Origin: Pontibacter korlensis
GTDB lineage: Bacteria; Bacteroidota; Bacteroidia; Cytophagales; Hymenobacteraceae
Assembly: GCF_000973725.1 (NCBI RefSeq)
Contig: NZ_CP009621.1
Location: forward strand, 4,395,001 to 4,459,000
Direction: 5' to 3'
Length of the DNA stretch: 64,000 bases
The translations under genes were made by a program, and so were the position numbers. A model generated the notes under the pieces. It saw only the letters and a program-made list of their open reading frames with translations. It made no database searches and had not been told where the DNA came from. Positions within the stretch are counted from its first letter, which is position 1. Each line of letters begins with the position of its first letter. Shown in pieces: positions 9,634-17,910 of this stretch.

Positions 9634-10349
9634 ACGAATCGTTCTAAGTCTTTCAGCTGAATAGTACCCTCATAAATGGCTTTACCTATGATGGCGCCTT
9701 TAACTCCTATCTCCTGTAGCTCCTCCAGGTCCTGCACGGTCGTAACACCTCCACTGGCAATAACTTCAGCTTCCGGCAAAGTCAGCTTTAGGTGACGGTA
9801 AGTGTTGGTAGAAGGGCCCTGTAGCTTTCCATCTTTGCTTACATCCGTACAGATAAACAATTTAGCACCTGTTTTCACATAGCCGGACATAAAATCCTGC
9901 AGCGGATATTTGCTCTCCTCGGTCCAGGCACTGATAGCAATGTTGTTGCCCTTAAAATCTGCGCCTATGATAATTTTTTCAGCACCATACTTCAGCAGCC
10001 AGCTTTTCACTGTCTCCGGCTCACGAACGGCTATACTACCCGCCGTGATTTGAGCTGCACCCGCATCAAAAGCTTGTTTTACAGCCTCATCAGATTGCAA
10101 CCCGCCACCAAAGTCAATTGTAAGGTTTGTATTGGCCGCTATATTTTCCAGCACCGCCAGGTTAACAGGCTTGCGTGCCCTGGCTCCATCCAAATCCACT
10201 AAGTGCAGGCGCTTAATACCATGGCTTTCGAAGCGTTTAGCTACCTCAACAGGATTGCTGTCGTAGGTGGTTTGCTGGTCGAAGTCTCCTTCTGTGAGGC
10301 GTACACATTGGCCTCCAATAATATCTATCGCAGGAATTATCTCCATCAT
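9627..10349 (-). CDS. hisA: ProFAR isomerase
   Basis: 240 residues. TIM barrel paralogous to HisF. PAIDIIGGQCVRL carries the catalytic acid, followed by DFGGGLQ and IGADFKG, and phosphate-binding ASGGV near the C-terminus. It isomerises ProFAR to PRFAR in histidine synthesis. The first two codons are both ATG; the first overlaps the hisH stop by 4 bases. Confidence 0.97.
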   Translation of the reverse strand: MMEIIPAIDIIGGQCVRLTEGDFDQQTTYDSNPVEVAKRFESHGIKRLHLVDLDGARARKPVNLAVLENIAANTNLTIDFGGGLQSDEAVKQAFDAGAAQITAGSIAVREPETVKSWLLKYGAEKIIIGADFKGNNIAISAWTEESKYPLQDFMSGYVKTGAKLFICTDVSKDGKLQGPSTNTYRHLKLTLPEAEVIASGGVTTVQDLEELQEIGVKGAIIGKAIYEGTIQLKDLERFVC

Positions 10350-10927
10350 AAGGCTAAAAAGTTTTTCAGTAATTGTGATCCGGCTGGTCCGCTCTTTTCC
10401 GGGTGAAACTGAGCCGCATAGAAATTCTTATACTTTAAGGCTGCCGAGAAAGGCGTAGGATAGGCAGACTGTGCAATGGTATACTCGCTTTCAGGCACAT
10501 AGTAGCTGTGTACATAGTACACATACTCCTTCTCCTGCATCCCTTCAAAAAGTGGCGACTTTAGGTTCTCCAGCTGGTTCCAGCCCATGTGCGGCACTTT
10601 TAGATCGGTCTGGAAACGTTTTACGGGCAGCGGTATTATGCCGAGCAAGTCAGTATCACCTTCTTCTGAATGCTGGCAAAGCAGTTGCATGCCCAGGCAC
10701 ACCCCCAGGAAAGGCTGCTCCAGCGTAGGCAGCAGTTTCTCCAGGTTGCGGGCTTTTAGCTGTGCCATAGCCGAGGAGGCCTCACCTACTCCAGGGAAAA
10801 TCACTTTGTCAGCAGCCCTGATGGTTTCTGCATCGGCACTCAGGGTTGCCTGCACCCCCAGTCGCTCCAGTGCAAACATAACAGACTGCACATTCCCAGC
10901 TTTGTAATCAACTATAACTAAATTCAT
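10346..10927 (-). CDS. hisH: Imidazole glycerol phosphate synthase, glutaminase subunit
   Basis: 193 residues. Class I glutamine amidotransferase with the nucleophile in LGVCLGMQLL and the His-Glu pair in FHPEKSG. It supplies ammonia to HisF. First structural gene of the operon; a terminator-type hairpin and a His-rich leader ORF lie directly upstream, so expression is probably controlled by attenuation (see leader and attenuator entries). Confidence 0.97.
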   Translation of the reverse strand: MNLVIVDYKAGNVQSVMFALERLGVQATLSADAETIRAADKVIFPGVGEASSAMAQLKARNLEKLLPTLEQPFLGVCLGMQLLCQHSEEGDTDLLGIIPLPVKRFQTDLKVPHMGWNQLENLKSPLFEGMQEKEYVYYVHSYYVPESEYTIAQSAYPTPFSAALKYKNFYAAQFHPEKSGPAGSQLLKNFLAL

Positions 10928-10991
10928 CTGTCTGAATTATGAACTTTATCTTAAATGAACATGGCTACAGATAGCGCTATTCAGGAACAAA

Positions 10992-11021
10992 AAAGCCTGA
11001 CTCGGTTCGGAGTCAGGCTTT
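10992..11021 (-). terminator. his attenuator terminator upstream of hisH
   Basis: Reading the minus strand, AAAGCCTGACTC and GAGTCAGGCTTT form a perfect 12-bp stem around CGAACC, followed by a T run. It lies 22 bases after the stop of the His-rich leader ORF and about 65 bases before hisH. The 5' arm plus loop contains CTCCGAA (11006-11012), complementary to TTCGGAG inside the leader ORF (11067-11073), giving a possible antiterminator. It could also serve as the mgtE terminator. Confidence 0.85.
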
Positions 11022-11043
11022 CTGGATATATAGATCTAATCTT

Positions 11044-11124
11044 TTAGCAAATCCATAGGCTGGCGGCTCCGAAACTTATGCTTCGTGCATGATGATGATG
11101 CATATGAGCCATTGTGCCTTTCAT
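11044..11124 (-). CDS. his operon leader peptide (hisH operon)
   Basis: A 26-codon ORF reading MKGTMAHMHHHHARS followed by ISFGAASLWIC and TAA: five His codons, four of them consecutive, at residues 7 and 9-12. This is the structure of a histidine attenuator leader peptide. Its stop is 22 bases before a strong terminator and the next gene is hisH. Codons 18-20 can pair with the terminator's 5' arm. When charged tRNA-His is short, a ribosome held on the His run would leave this segment free to block the terminator. The ATG at 11124 is only 7 bases from a -7 promoter element, so the second or third ATG (11112, 11103) may be the real start. Confidence 0.82.
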   Translation of the reverse strand: MKGTMAHMHHHHARSISFGAASLWIC

Positions 11125-11131
11125 GATAGTA

Positions 11132-11139
11132 CAAAGATA
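11132..11139 (-). promoter_or_regulatory. Candidate -7 element for the his leader
   Basis: TATCTTTG on the minus strand matches the Bacteroidota -7 consensus TAnnTTTG. No good -33 TTTG is found at 19 bases; a TTGG sits 24 bases upstream. Transcription would start at or within a few bases of the leader ATG. Confidence 0.5.
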
Positions 11140-11192
11140 TAGTTTCTGAGGTATAAAGTACAGCCAAGACTGAAAAACTTTTGCCTCAGTCG

Positions 11193-12536
11193 CTACAACA
11201 ATGTACCTCTCAATATACTGGCCGCTATAGTGAAGTAGATAATGAGCCCTGTTACATCTACCAGTGTAGCCACAAAGGGTGCCGATGAGGTGGCGGGGTC
11301 GAGGCCAAGTTTTTGCAGCAGAAATGGGATCATTGACCCGGAGAGCGTACCCCAAAGCACAATACCAATCAGCGAAAAGCCTACAGTAAGACCTATGAGC
11401 ATAGCGTACTCACCATAGTCGTAGAATCCAGCCTGCTGCCATACAAAAATACGCAGGAACCCTACGGCACCTAATATAAGCCCCAGCAACACCCCAGACA
11501 GAACCTCTTTTCGCATCACATACCACCAATCCTTCACCCCCAACTCTTTAATGGCCATGGCCCGTACTATAAGCGTAGCTGCCTGCGAGCCTGAATTACC
11601 GCCACTCGAGATAATGAGAGGTATAAACAGAGCTAGCACCACCGCCTGCGCAATCTCCTCCTCAAAAAAGCCCATAGCCGAGGCTGTTAGCATCTCGCCC
11701 AGGAAGAGTATGAGCAATACACTCGCCCTTTTGCGCACCAGCGTCATGAGCGGAGTTTCGGTATAAGACAGTTCCAAGGCCTCCAAACCACCGAACTTTT
11801 GAATATCCTCGGTATCCCGGCGTTCGATTTCATCAAAAATGTCGTCGAACGTTACTATACCCACTAGCACGCCTGCTTCAGAAACAACCGGCATTACAGC
11901 CCGATCATACTTGTTAAACTGCTCAATGGCCTCTTCCCGGCTCATGGTGGTGGTAAGGCTTACAAACTCATAGTCCATCAGCGATTCTATCGTCTGGTCG
12001 TCATCTGCCATCAATAGTTTACCGATCCGGATGTCGTCTATTAGCTTGTTCTCCTTGTCTACTATATAAATATGATTCAGCGTTTCTGCTTTTTTGCCAT
12101 ACCTTTTAATGTTGTCAAGTGCCTTCTTGATGGTCCAGCCCTTTTTAGCCTGTATGTAGTACGGCGTCATCAGGCGAGCTATACTTTTCTCAGGGTATCC
12201 CAGCAGATTTAGGGCAATGCTTTTTTCTTCTGGAGAGAGAAAGTTGATAGATTCCTTGATGAGGAGATCCGGGAAGTTCTCGAAAATCTGCGTGCGGTCG
12301 TCTGGAGCCATGGTCTCCAACATAGCTGCCGTCTCACGGGACCCAAGCTCTTTCAGTATCTCCTCCTGTACCGCGTGGTTAAAGTATGTAAACACCTCTG
12401 CTTTCATATCGCCGGGTAGCAATAGAAACGCCAGTATACGCTCTTTCGCGTTCAGCTCAGTTATCGTCTCTGCGATATCGTTCGGGTGCTTGTGACGTAA
12501 ATCCTTGAGGTTTATTTCAGTGCTTAGTTGATTCAT
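11193..12536 (-). CDS. mgtE: Magnesium transporter MgtE
   Basis: 447 residues, full length. N-terminal MgtE superhelical domain (about 1-130), two CBS domains (about 135-255, e.g. HIYIVDKENKLIDDIRIG and VMPVVSEAGVLVGIVTFDDI), then a pore domain of five membrane segments with the conserved SSGGNSGSQAATL and a late PFLLQKLGLDPATSSAPF. It is an Mg2+-gated Mg2+ channel of the inner membrane; the N and CBS domains close the pore when cytosolic Mg2+ is high. No link to histidine synthesis is implied by its position upstream of the his leader. Confidence 0.97.
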   Translation of the reverse strand: MNQLSTEINLKDLRHKHPNDIAETITELNAKERILAFLLLPGDMKAEVFTYFNHAVQEEILKELGSRETAAMLETMAPDDRTQIFENFPDLLIKESINFLSPEEKSIALNLLGYPEKSIARLMTPYYIQAKKGWTIKKALDNIKRYGKKAETLNHIYIVDKENKLIDDIRIGKLLMADDDQTIESLMDYEFVSLTTTMSREEAIEQFNKYDRAVMPVVSEAGVLVGIVTFDDIFDEIERRDTEDIQKFGGLEALELSYTETPLMTLVRKRASVLLILFLGEMLTASAMGFFEEEIAQAVVLALFIPLIISSGGNSGSQAATLIVRAMAIKELGVKDWWYVMRKEVLSGVLLGLILGAVGFLRIFVWQQAGFYDYGEYAMLIGLTVGFSLIGIVLWGTLSGSMIPFLLQKLGLDPATSSAPFVATLVDVTGLIIYFTIAASILRGTLL

Positions 12537-12560
12537 ATAATCTTCCTATAAATATCTTCA

Positions 12561-13318
12561 TCAATTAAGGTTAAGGCCGAAGGCTAAGCCAAGCCAAGGT
12601 TTATGCTGATAAATCCAGTCGTCCCTGTTTTGTCAAAGAGGTGGTCTATCCCTACAGCCAGGCCAAGTGTAAAGTTGTACAAACCCACTACGCCAGCTAC
12701 ACCATTTAGCAGAGTGACACCTACGTGCTCATAGGCAATCGCTCCCTGTGTAACCCACTGGTTCATACTTGTGGTACCAAGCCCAGTGAAAAAGCCTATA
12801 CTGTACCCAAAGTGATATATACTTCTGTGCAAGTCCTGAGCTGGTGTGGGCTTGTACCCTATCCTGAATACGTCTTTACGTGCCCCTACATATATGGCTC
12901 CCTGAAAGGTGGTGCTGAGTTGCTGCGGAAAGCCCGAAGTTCCCGGCCTGTACTTGAATGGAATGGTCAGCACATCAAGGTCGAACGAGGGTTTAGAAAA
13001 AGTATATACCTGTGGCGCAACCTTATCCAGCACCTCAGCTACCGCAATGTCTAGGCTTGCAGTAGTATCCAGTGTATTGCCCAGAACTGGCAAAAGGGAT
13101 AAGCTAGCTTCTTCTACATCCACATATGCCCTGCAAGTCTCTCCAGCAGGCAGGTGCACTTTATATTCACCCGATGAAAACTCATACATAGGAGAATCAC
13201 GAAGCGAAGAGCAGGAGGTAAAACACAAAAGCACAATACTGAAACAGCACACCTTTGCCCAAGGCGCTGCATGGCTTATGTTCTTCAATAAGTGACGCTT
13301 TATGTACAAATGCAGCAT
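12561..13318 (-). CDS. Outer-membrane beta-barrel-like lipoprotein with a frameshift near its 3' end
   Basis: The N-terminus has a signal peptide with lipobox (VLLCFTSC, about residues 28-36). The mature part alternates short hydrophobic strands (VGVTLLNGVAGVVGLYNFTLGLAVGIDHLF), suggesting a small beta-rich envelope protein. As read, the frame ends with FDKTGTTGFISINLGLA and a stop at 12584. Adding one base to the T4 run at 12628-12631 gives instead FDKNRDDWIYQHKPWLGLAF then GLNLN and TGA at 12561, an aromatic-rich final strand far more like a membrane barrel end. So a single base seems missing in the A/T homopolymer, by sequencing error or mutation. Function unknown. Confidence 0.7.
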
Positions 13319-13365
13319 AGGCTTTTTCGACTCTTACGGAAAACAGCACGTGTGATATATAAATT

Positions 13366-13403
13366 AAAACGCCTGACTCCTTCAGGTGGAGCCAGGCGTT
13401 TTA
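13366..13403 (-). terminator. Terminator of the trp operon
   Basis: AAAACGCCTG-A-CTCC pairs with GGAG-CCAGGCGTTTT around TTCAGGT, with A/T runs on both sides. It lies just after the aroF stop and could also serve a transcript from the other strand. Confidence 0.85.
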
Positions 13404-13421
13404 TATACTTATCGGTCTAAA

Positions 13422-14432
13422 TTAAAAGCTCTCTCTCAGCTCATAAGCTGCTCGCATTCGGCGGATCAAGCGCTCCGACTCCTGAAAGTCGACTGTCTGT
13501 TGTGCATCAGAGAAAGCTTTCTCTGGTGTCTGATGTGTTTCATAGATCACTCCATCTGCTCCAGCCATAACCGCAGCCAACGACATGCTCTCTACATAAT
13601 CGCGCAGACCAATACCGTGTGATGGGTCTACAATGACTGGCAGGTGCGTTTTCTCCTTCAGCACCGGCACTGCGTTCAGGTCCAAAATATTGCGGTAGGC
13701 TTTTTCATAACCACGAATACCACGTTCGCAAAGCATAATTTTCTCGTTACCATTAGAGAAAATGTACTCTGCCGCCTGCAGCAGTTCTTCGATCGTACCA
13801 GATATACCACGCTTTAGCAGCACTGGCTTCTGCGCCTCACCCAATGAGTCCAGCAGGTTAAAGTTCTGGCTGTTACGCGCTCCTACCTGGAATACATCTA
13901 CATAATCGATCATCTCCTCGATCTGAGATACCTGCATTACCTCCGTGATGATTTTGATGCCATTCTCGCGGCAAATACGGTGGAACATCTTCAGGCCATC
14001 CAGACCAAGTCCACGGAAAGCATAAGGAGAGCTACGCGGTTTGAATACGCCACCACGCATGATCTTCACGTTGTTTTCCTTCAGGTGCGCTACCACGCTC
14101 TCAATCTGCGCCTCGCTCTCTATAGAGCAAGGTCCAGCCATAATACTGAAGTTTCCTTCGCCTACAGTTACACCATCGCCTAAGTCAATACGGGTTGGCT
14201 CTACACGCCATTTGCGGGAAATCAGCTTATATTCTTCAGATACGCGGTGAATGTCAGCAACACCCGGCAGCTGCCCGATCTGACGGATATCAAATTCTTT
14301 TTTACCGATGGCCACCAGATAGTGCGCCTCCTGTGTTCGTACTTCGTTGGCTTTGTAACCTATTTCCTTTACCTGCTTTAGGATGTTCTCCTTCAGCTCC
14401 GCAGGAATCCCTTGCTGCAGTTGTATAATCAT
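13422..14432 (-). CDS. aroF: 3-deoxy-7-phosphoheptulonate (DAHP) synthase, type I-beta with ferredoxin-like regulatory domain
   Basis: 336 residues, the length of Thermotoga-type DAHP synthases. Residues 1-75 form a ferredoxin-like (FL) allosteric domain; residues 85-336 form the catalytic barrel with IMAGPCSIES, FKPRSSPYAFRG, ITEVM, QVGARNSQNF, LLKRG, CERGIRG and VIVDPSHGIG. It condenses PEP and erythrose-4-phosphate, the first step to chorismate. As the last gene of the trp operon (1 base after trpA) it ties chorismate supply to tryptophan demand. In known homologues the FL domain mediates feedback inhibition by Tyr or Phe; the effector here is unknown. Confidence 0.96.
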   Translation of the reverse strand: MIIQLQQGIPAELKENILKQVKEIGYKANEVRTQEAHYLVAIGKKEFDIRQIGQLPGVADIHRVSEEYKLISRKWRVEPTRIDLGDGVTVGEGNFSIMAGPCSIESEAQIESVVAHLKENNVKIMRGGVFKPRSSPYAFRGLGLDGLKMFHRICRENGIKIITEVMQVSQIEEMIDYVDVFQVGARNSQNFNLLDSLGEAQKPVLLKRGISGTIEELLQAAEYIFSNGNEKIMLCERGIRGYEKAYRNILDLNAVPVLKEKTHLPVIVDPSHGIGLRDYVESMSLAAVMAGADGVIYETHQTPEKAFSDAQQTVDFQESERLIRRMRAAYELRESF

Positions 14433-14433
14433 A

Positions 14434-15210
14434 TTAGTTTTTGATGCTTTGGATAAATGAAGAAATGTTTTGCTGCAGGCTTCCCTCCTGCTGAAGCGCT
14501 TTTACAAAAGCACTTCCGATAATGGCCCCACTGGCATGGTTACAGGCCGAGGCAAAGGTCTCGCGGTCATGAATACCAAAACCGATGACGCCCGGGTTCT
14601 GCAGTTTCATGCCTGCCACGCGTTGGAAGTAGGCCTGGCTCTGTTCTGCTAAACCAATGGTTTTACCTGTTGTAGAGGCAGAAGACACCATGTAAATAAA
14701 GCCGTTGGTGTGGCTATCGATCTCACGGATGCGTTCTTCCGGAGTTTGCGGCGTGATAAGGAAAACTTTGCTCAGGTTATATTTCTCAAACATCTCCTTA
14801 TACTCATCCACGTATTCGCGCAGCGGAAGATCCGGCAGAATGATACCATCTATGCCCACTTCGGCCGCTTTTTGGCAGAAGCGCTCCACGCCATACTGCA
14901 TCACTGGGTTCAAATAACCCATCAGCACCAGCGGTATCTGTGTTTTCTGACGGATGTCTTGCAGTTGCTCGAAAAGCTTCGGAATAGTCATACCATTACG
15001 AAGAGCCACTGTGCTGCTCTGCTGAATGGTTGGTCCGTCAGCCAATGGATCAGAGAATGGCATGCCTACCTCAATCAGGTCCACTCCGCTTTTTTCAAGT
15101 TCCAGAATAATAGTTTCTGTATCGTCGAGTTTCGGAAAACCTGCCGTAAAATATACCGACAGAAGCCCTTTCTGCTTCTGTTCAAACAGGCTCTTGATTC
15201 TATTTTTCAT
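14434..15210 (-). CDS. trpA: Tryptophan synthase alpha subunit
   Basis: 258 residues. TIM barrel cleaving indole-3-glycerol phosphate. The catalytic Glu is in DLIEVGMPFSDPLADGP and the catalytic Asp in GIILPDLPL; the phosphate site is GFGIHDRE. It passes indole to TrpB through the alpha-beta complex tunnel. The start overlaps the trpB 3' end by 11 bases. Confidence 0.97.
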   Translation of the reverse strand: MKNRIKSLFEQKQKGLLSVYFTAGFPKLDDTETIILELEKSGVDLIEVGMPFSDPLADGPTIQQSSTVALRNGMTIPKLFEQLQDIRQKTQIPLVLMGYLNPVMQYGVERFCQKAAEVGIDGIILPDLPLREYVDEYKEMFEKYNLSKVFLITPQTPEERIREIDSHTNGFIYMVSSASTTGKTIGLAEQSQAYFQRVAGMKLQNPGVIGFGIHDRETFASACNHASGAIIGSAFVKALQQEGSLQQNISSFIQSIKN

Positions 15211-16390
15211 CGAAGTGGAAGTGCTTTAGATAGGTAGATAAGTCTTTGTCGCCACGGCCGGACAGGTTGATCACCACGACATCTTCTGGCTTAGCATTTA
15301 GGCGGTCCAATACAGCAAGAGCGTGAGCGCTCTCCAAAGCAGGAATAATACCTTCAAGCCTGGTTAGCTCCAGTACCGCCTGCAGCGCCTCTTCGTCAGT
15401 AGCACTCTCAAAGCGGGCACGCTTGCTTTCGAACAGGTGTGCGTGCAGTGGGCCAACTCCCGGATAATCCAGACCTGCCGATATAGAGTAAGGCTCCGTT
15501 ACCTGCCCATCCTCTGTCTGCATCAGCAGTGTCCGGCTACCGTGAATAATGCCATCCTTACCTAATATAGATGTTGCCGCCGACTCACCAGAATCTACCC
15601 CTTTGCCAGCTGCCTCAACGGCTATTAGTTGTACTTCTGACTCATCAAGGTAATGATAAAAGGCACCCGCTGCGTTACTACCACCGCCCACACAGGCTAC
15701 TACATAAGTTGGTAACTCTGTACCTTCTTTCTCGAGTAGCTGCGCGCGGATCTCCTCTGAAATCACCGCCTGAAAGCGGGCTACCATATCCGGGTAAGGG
15801 TGCGGACCAACTACTGAACCAATGATATAATAAGTGTTTTCAGGATTGTTAATCCAGTCACGGATAGCCTCATTGGTGGCATCTTTTAAAGTTTTGCTTC
15901 CGCTTGTTGCTGGTACCACCTGCGCTCCCAGCATTTTCATACGTGCCACATTCGGAGCCTGGCGCTCAATGTCAATCTCGCCCATATACACGATGCACTC
16001 CAGCCCCATCAGGGCACAAACTGTAGCCGTTGCCACACCATGCTGACCAGCACCAGTCTCCGCAATGATTCGCTTTTTGCCCAGCCGCTTCGCCAACAGT
16101 ACCTGACCAATCGTGTTGTTAATCTTGTGTGCACCTGTGTGGTTCAGGTCTTCGCGCTTCAGGTACACTTTGGTGTTATACTTCTCCGAAAGGCGTGGCG
16201 CAAAGTATAAAGGTGTCGGACGGCCAACATAGTCTTTCAGCAGCGCCTGCAGCTCCTCCTGGAAATCCGGCTCCTGGATGATGCGCAGGTAATTCTGACG
16301 CAGTTCCTCCACATTTGGGTAAAGCATCTCCGGGATGTAAGCTCCACCGAACTTGCCGTAAAACCCTTTTTCGTTAACGTGATAGCTCAT
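15200..16390 (-). CDS. trpB: Tryptophan synthase beta subunit
   Basis: 396 residues, TrpB1 type with N-terminal KFGGAYIPEML. The PLP lysine is in LNHTGAHKINN, the phosphate cradle in GGGSNAAG. Other family signatures are AETGAGQHG, GVGPLHAHL and NLSGRGDKD. It condenses indole with serine to tryptophan. It overlaps trpA downstream. Confidence 0.98.
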   Translation of the reverse strand: MSYHVNEKGFYGKFGGAYIPEMLYPNVEELRQNYLRIIQEPDFQEELQALLKDYVGRPTPLYFAPRLSEKYNTKVYLKREDLNHTGAHKINNTIGQVLLAKRLGKKRIIAETGAGQHGVATATVCALMGLECIVYMGEIDIERQAPNVARMKMLGAQVVPATSGSKTLKDATNEAIRDWINNPENTYYIIGSVVGPHPYPDMVARFQAVISEEIRAQLLEKEGTELPTYVVACVGGGSNAAGAFYHYLDESEVQLIAVEAAGKGVDSGESAATSILGKDGIIHGSRTLLMQTEDGQVTEPYSISAGLDYPGVGPLHAHLFESKRARFESATDEEALQAVLELTRLEGIIPALESAHALAVLDRLNAKPEDVVVINLSGRGDKDLSTYLKHFHFDEK

Positions 16391-16432
16391 TTAGTTGAGA
16401 CTTTAGATATTGTAGAACAAGGCCTGAGCCTA

Positions 16433-17056
16433 TTACTTGTTTCTGATTTGCCTGAAAAGCTCCTTTAGCCCTTCGATGTTCTTTATCCCTGGCTCCTGCT
16501 CAAAGCCACTGTTTACATCAATGGCATAGGGCTGTGGACGCACCTTGTCTATGTGCTTTACATTTTCAAGGTTAATTCCACCGCTCAGCAAGTATGGTTT
16601 CGGCGAAAGATAACCTTTCAGCAACTCCCAATCAAAAGGAAAACCATTGCCTCCGTATTCTTTACCACGGGTATCGAATAAGAAGTAATCAGCTGAGGAC
16701 TCGTAAAGCAGTGTGTTCTCAAACACAAATTTGTCATCAACGGAGAATACTTTTATCACCTCTACCCCCATTTCTTTGACCTCTGAACACTCTCTCGGAG
16801 TCTCACGACCATGCAGCTGTACTGCATCCAGTTTATACCTAATAACTGTAGCCTTTATGGTTTCGGTAGGGGCATTTACAAACACGCCTACTTTTTTTAT
16901 ACCTGGCGGTAGCTCAGACAACAGCTCAGGGGTAATATGGCCCTCGGCGTAGCGTTTGGAGCCTTCGTAAAAGATAAAGCCCATATAATCGGGCTGCAGC
17001 GCTGCCAACTGGCGGATATTTTCCAGGTTGCGCATGCCGCACACTTTTACCTTCAT
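16433..17056 (-). CDS. trpF: Phosphoribosylanthranilate isomerase
   Basis: 207 residues. General-base Cys in KVCGMRN and general-acid Asp in YFLFDTRGKEYGG, both intact; phosphate-binding region LLSGGI and DVNSGFE. It converts PRA to CdRP. Starts 4 bases inside the trpC 3' end. A paralogue lacking the Cys is encoded at 38.5 kb. Confidence 0.97.
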   Translation of the reverse strand: MKVKVCGMRNLENIRQLAALQPDYMGFIFYEGSKRYAEGHITPELLSELPPGIKKVGVFVNAPTETIKATVIRYKLDAVQLHGRETPRECSEVKEMGVEVIKVFSVDDKFVFENTLLYESSADYFLFDTRGKEYGGNGFPFDWELLKGYLSPKPYLLSGGINLENVKHIDKVRPQPYAIDVNSGFEQEPGIKNIEGLKELFRQIRNK

Positions 17057-17868
17057 GCCGGAACCTCCTGTTTGTCGAGCAGTTGCTTATATTCCTTTAT
17101 GAAATTAGCAGCTGCCTGCTCTGGTCTGCTGTTGTGCATGAAGCTCTCGCCTATCAGGAAGCCATTGTAGCCTGCTTCGCGGAGTTCAACCAGCGTCTGT
17201 GGCTTGCTAATGCCGCTTTCAGAGATTTTCGTTACGCCAGCCGGAATATGCTTAGCTATCTTGTAAGAAGTATTCACATCCGTCACAAAATCTTTCAGGT
17301 TACGGTTGTTTACGCCTACCACGTTCACTTCATCGCTAAGTGTGGCCTCCAGCTCCTCTTTATCACGCACTTCCAGCAGTACTTCAAGGCCGAAAGAACG
17401 GGCAAAGGCAGCTAGCTCTTTCAGGCGAGCAGGCTCTAAAGCAGCAGCAATTAAAAGTATGGCATCAGCACCTATCGACTTAGCCTCTACGATCTGGTAC
17501 TCATCTACAGTAAAGTCCTTGCGCAGAATTGGGCAGTAGTTATACTTGCGGGCAGTCATCAGATCTTCGTTCTTGCCACCAAAGTATGGTCCGTCTGTCA
17601 GTACAGACAAAGCAGAAGCACCAGCCTGCATGTACCCAATAGAAGTGCGCTCTACAGAAACATAAGGATTAATGTCGCCTTTAGATGGTGACTTACGCTT
17701 GATCTCGGCAATAATACCCGTTTTATCAGAACGCAGCAGGTAACGCTCCAGCGAAATACAAGGTGTTTCGAAGTATAGGCTTTTCTCCAGCAGCTTTACC
17801 GGGTAAAGCTCCTTACGCTCGGCCACTTCTTTGTATTTTTTAGCAATGATTTCGTCTAATATGTTCAT
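17053..17868 (-). CDS. trpC: Indole-3-glycerol phosphate synthase
   Basis: 271 residues. Catalytic Lys in IIAEIKRKSPSKGDI, then LTDGPYFGG, LRKDFTVDEYQI, EVRDKEEL, GVNNRNLK and SESGI, in family order. Monofunctional: it is not fused to TrpF, unlike enterobacterial TrpC. Overlaps trpF by 4 bases. Confidence 0.98.
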   Translation of the reverse strand: MNILDEIIAKKYKEVAERKELYPVKLLEKSLYFETPCISLERYLLRSDKTGIIAEIKRKSPSKGDINPYVSVERTSIGYMQAGASALSVLTDGPYFGGKNEDLMTARKYNYCPILRKDFTVDEYQIVEAKSIGADAILLIAAALEPARLKELAAFARSFGLEVLLEVRDKEELEATLSDEVNVVGVNNRNLKDFVTDVNTSYKIAKHIPAGVTKISESGISKPQTLVELREAGYNGFLIGESFMHNSRPEQAAANFIKEYKQLLDKQEVPA

Positions 17869-17910
17869 GAGTTGTGTATTTATCTTGTTGATGAGTAAAG
17901 TTGAAAATTG

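Noticed and set aside
9004..9660. 218-codon plus-strand ORF across hisF/hisA
   Set aside because: Antisense shadow of conserved genes. No start context, no family resemblance, and Cys/Arg-rich composition typical of shadows.
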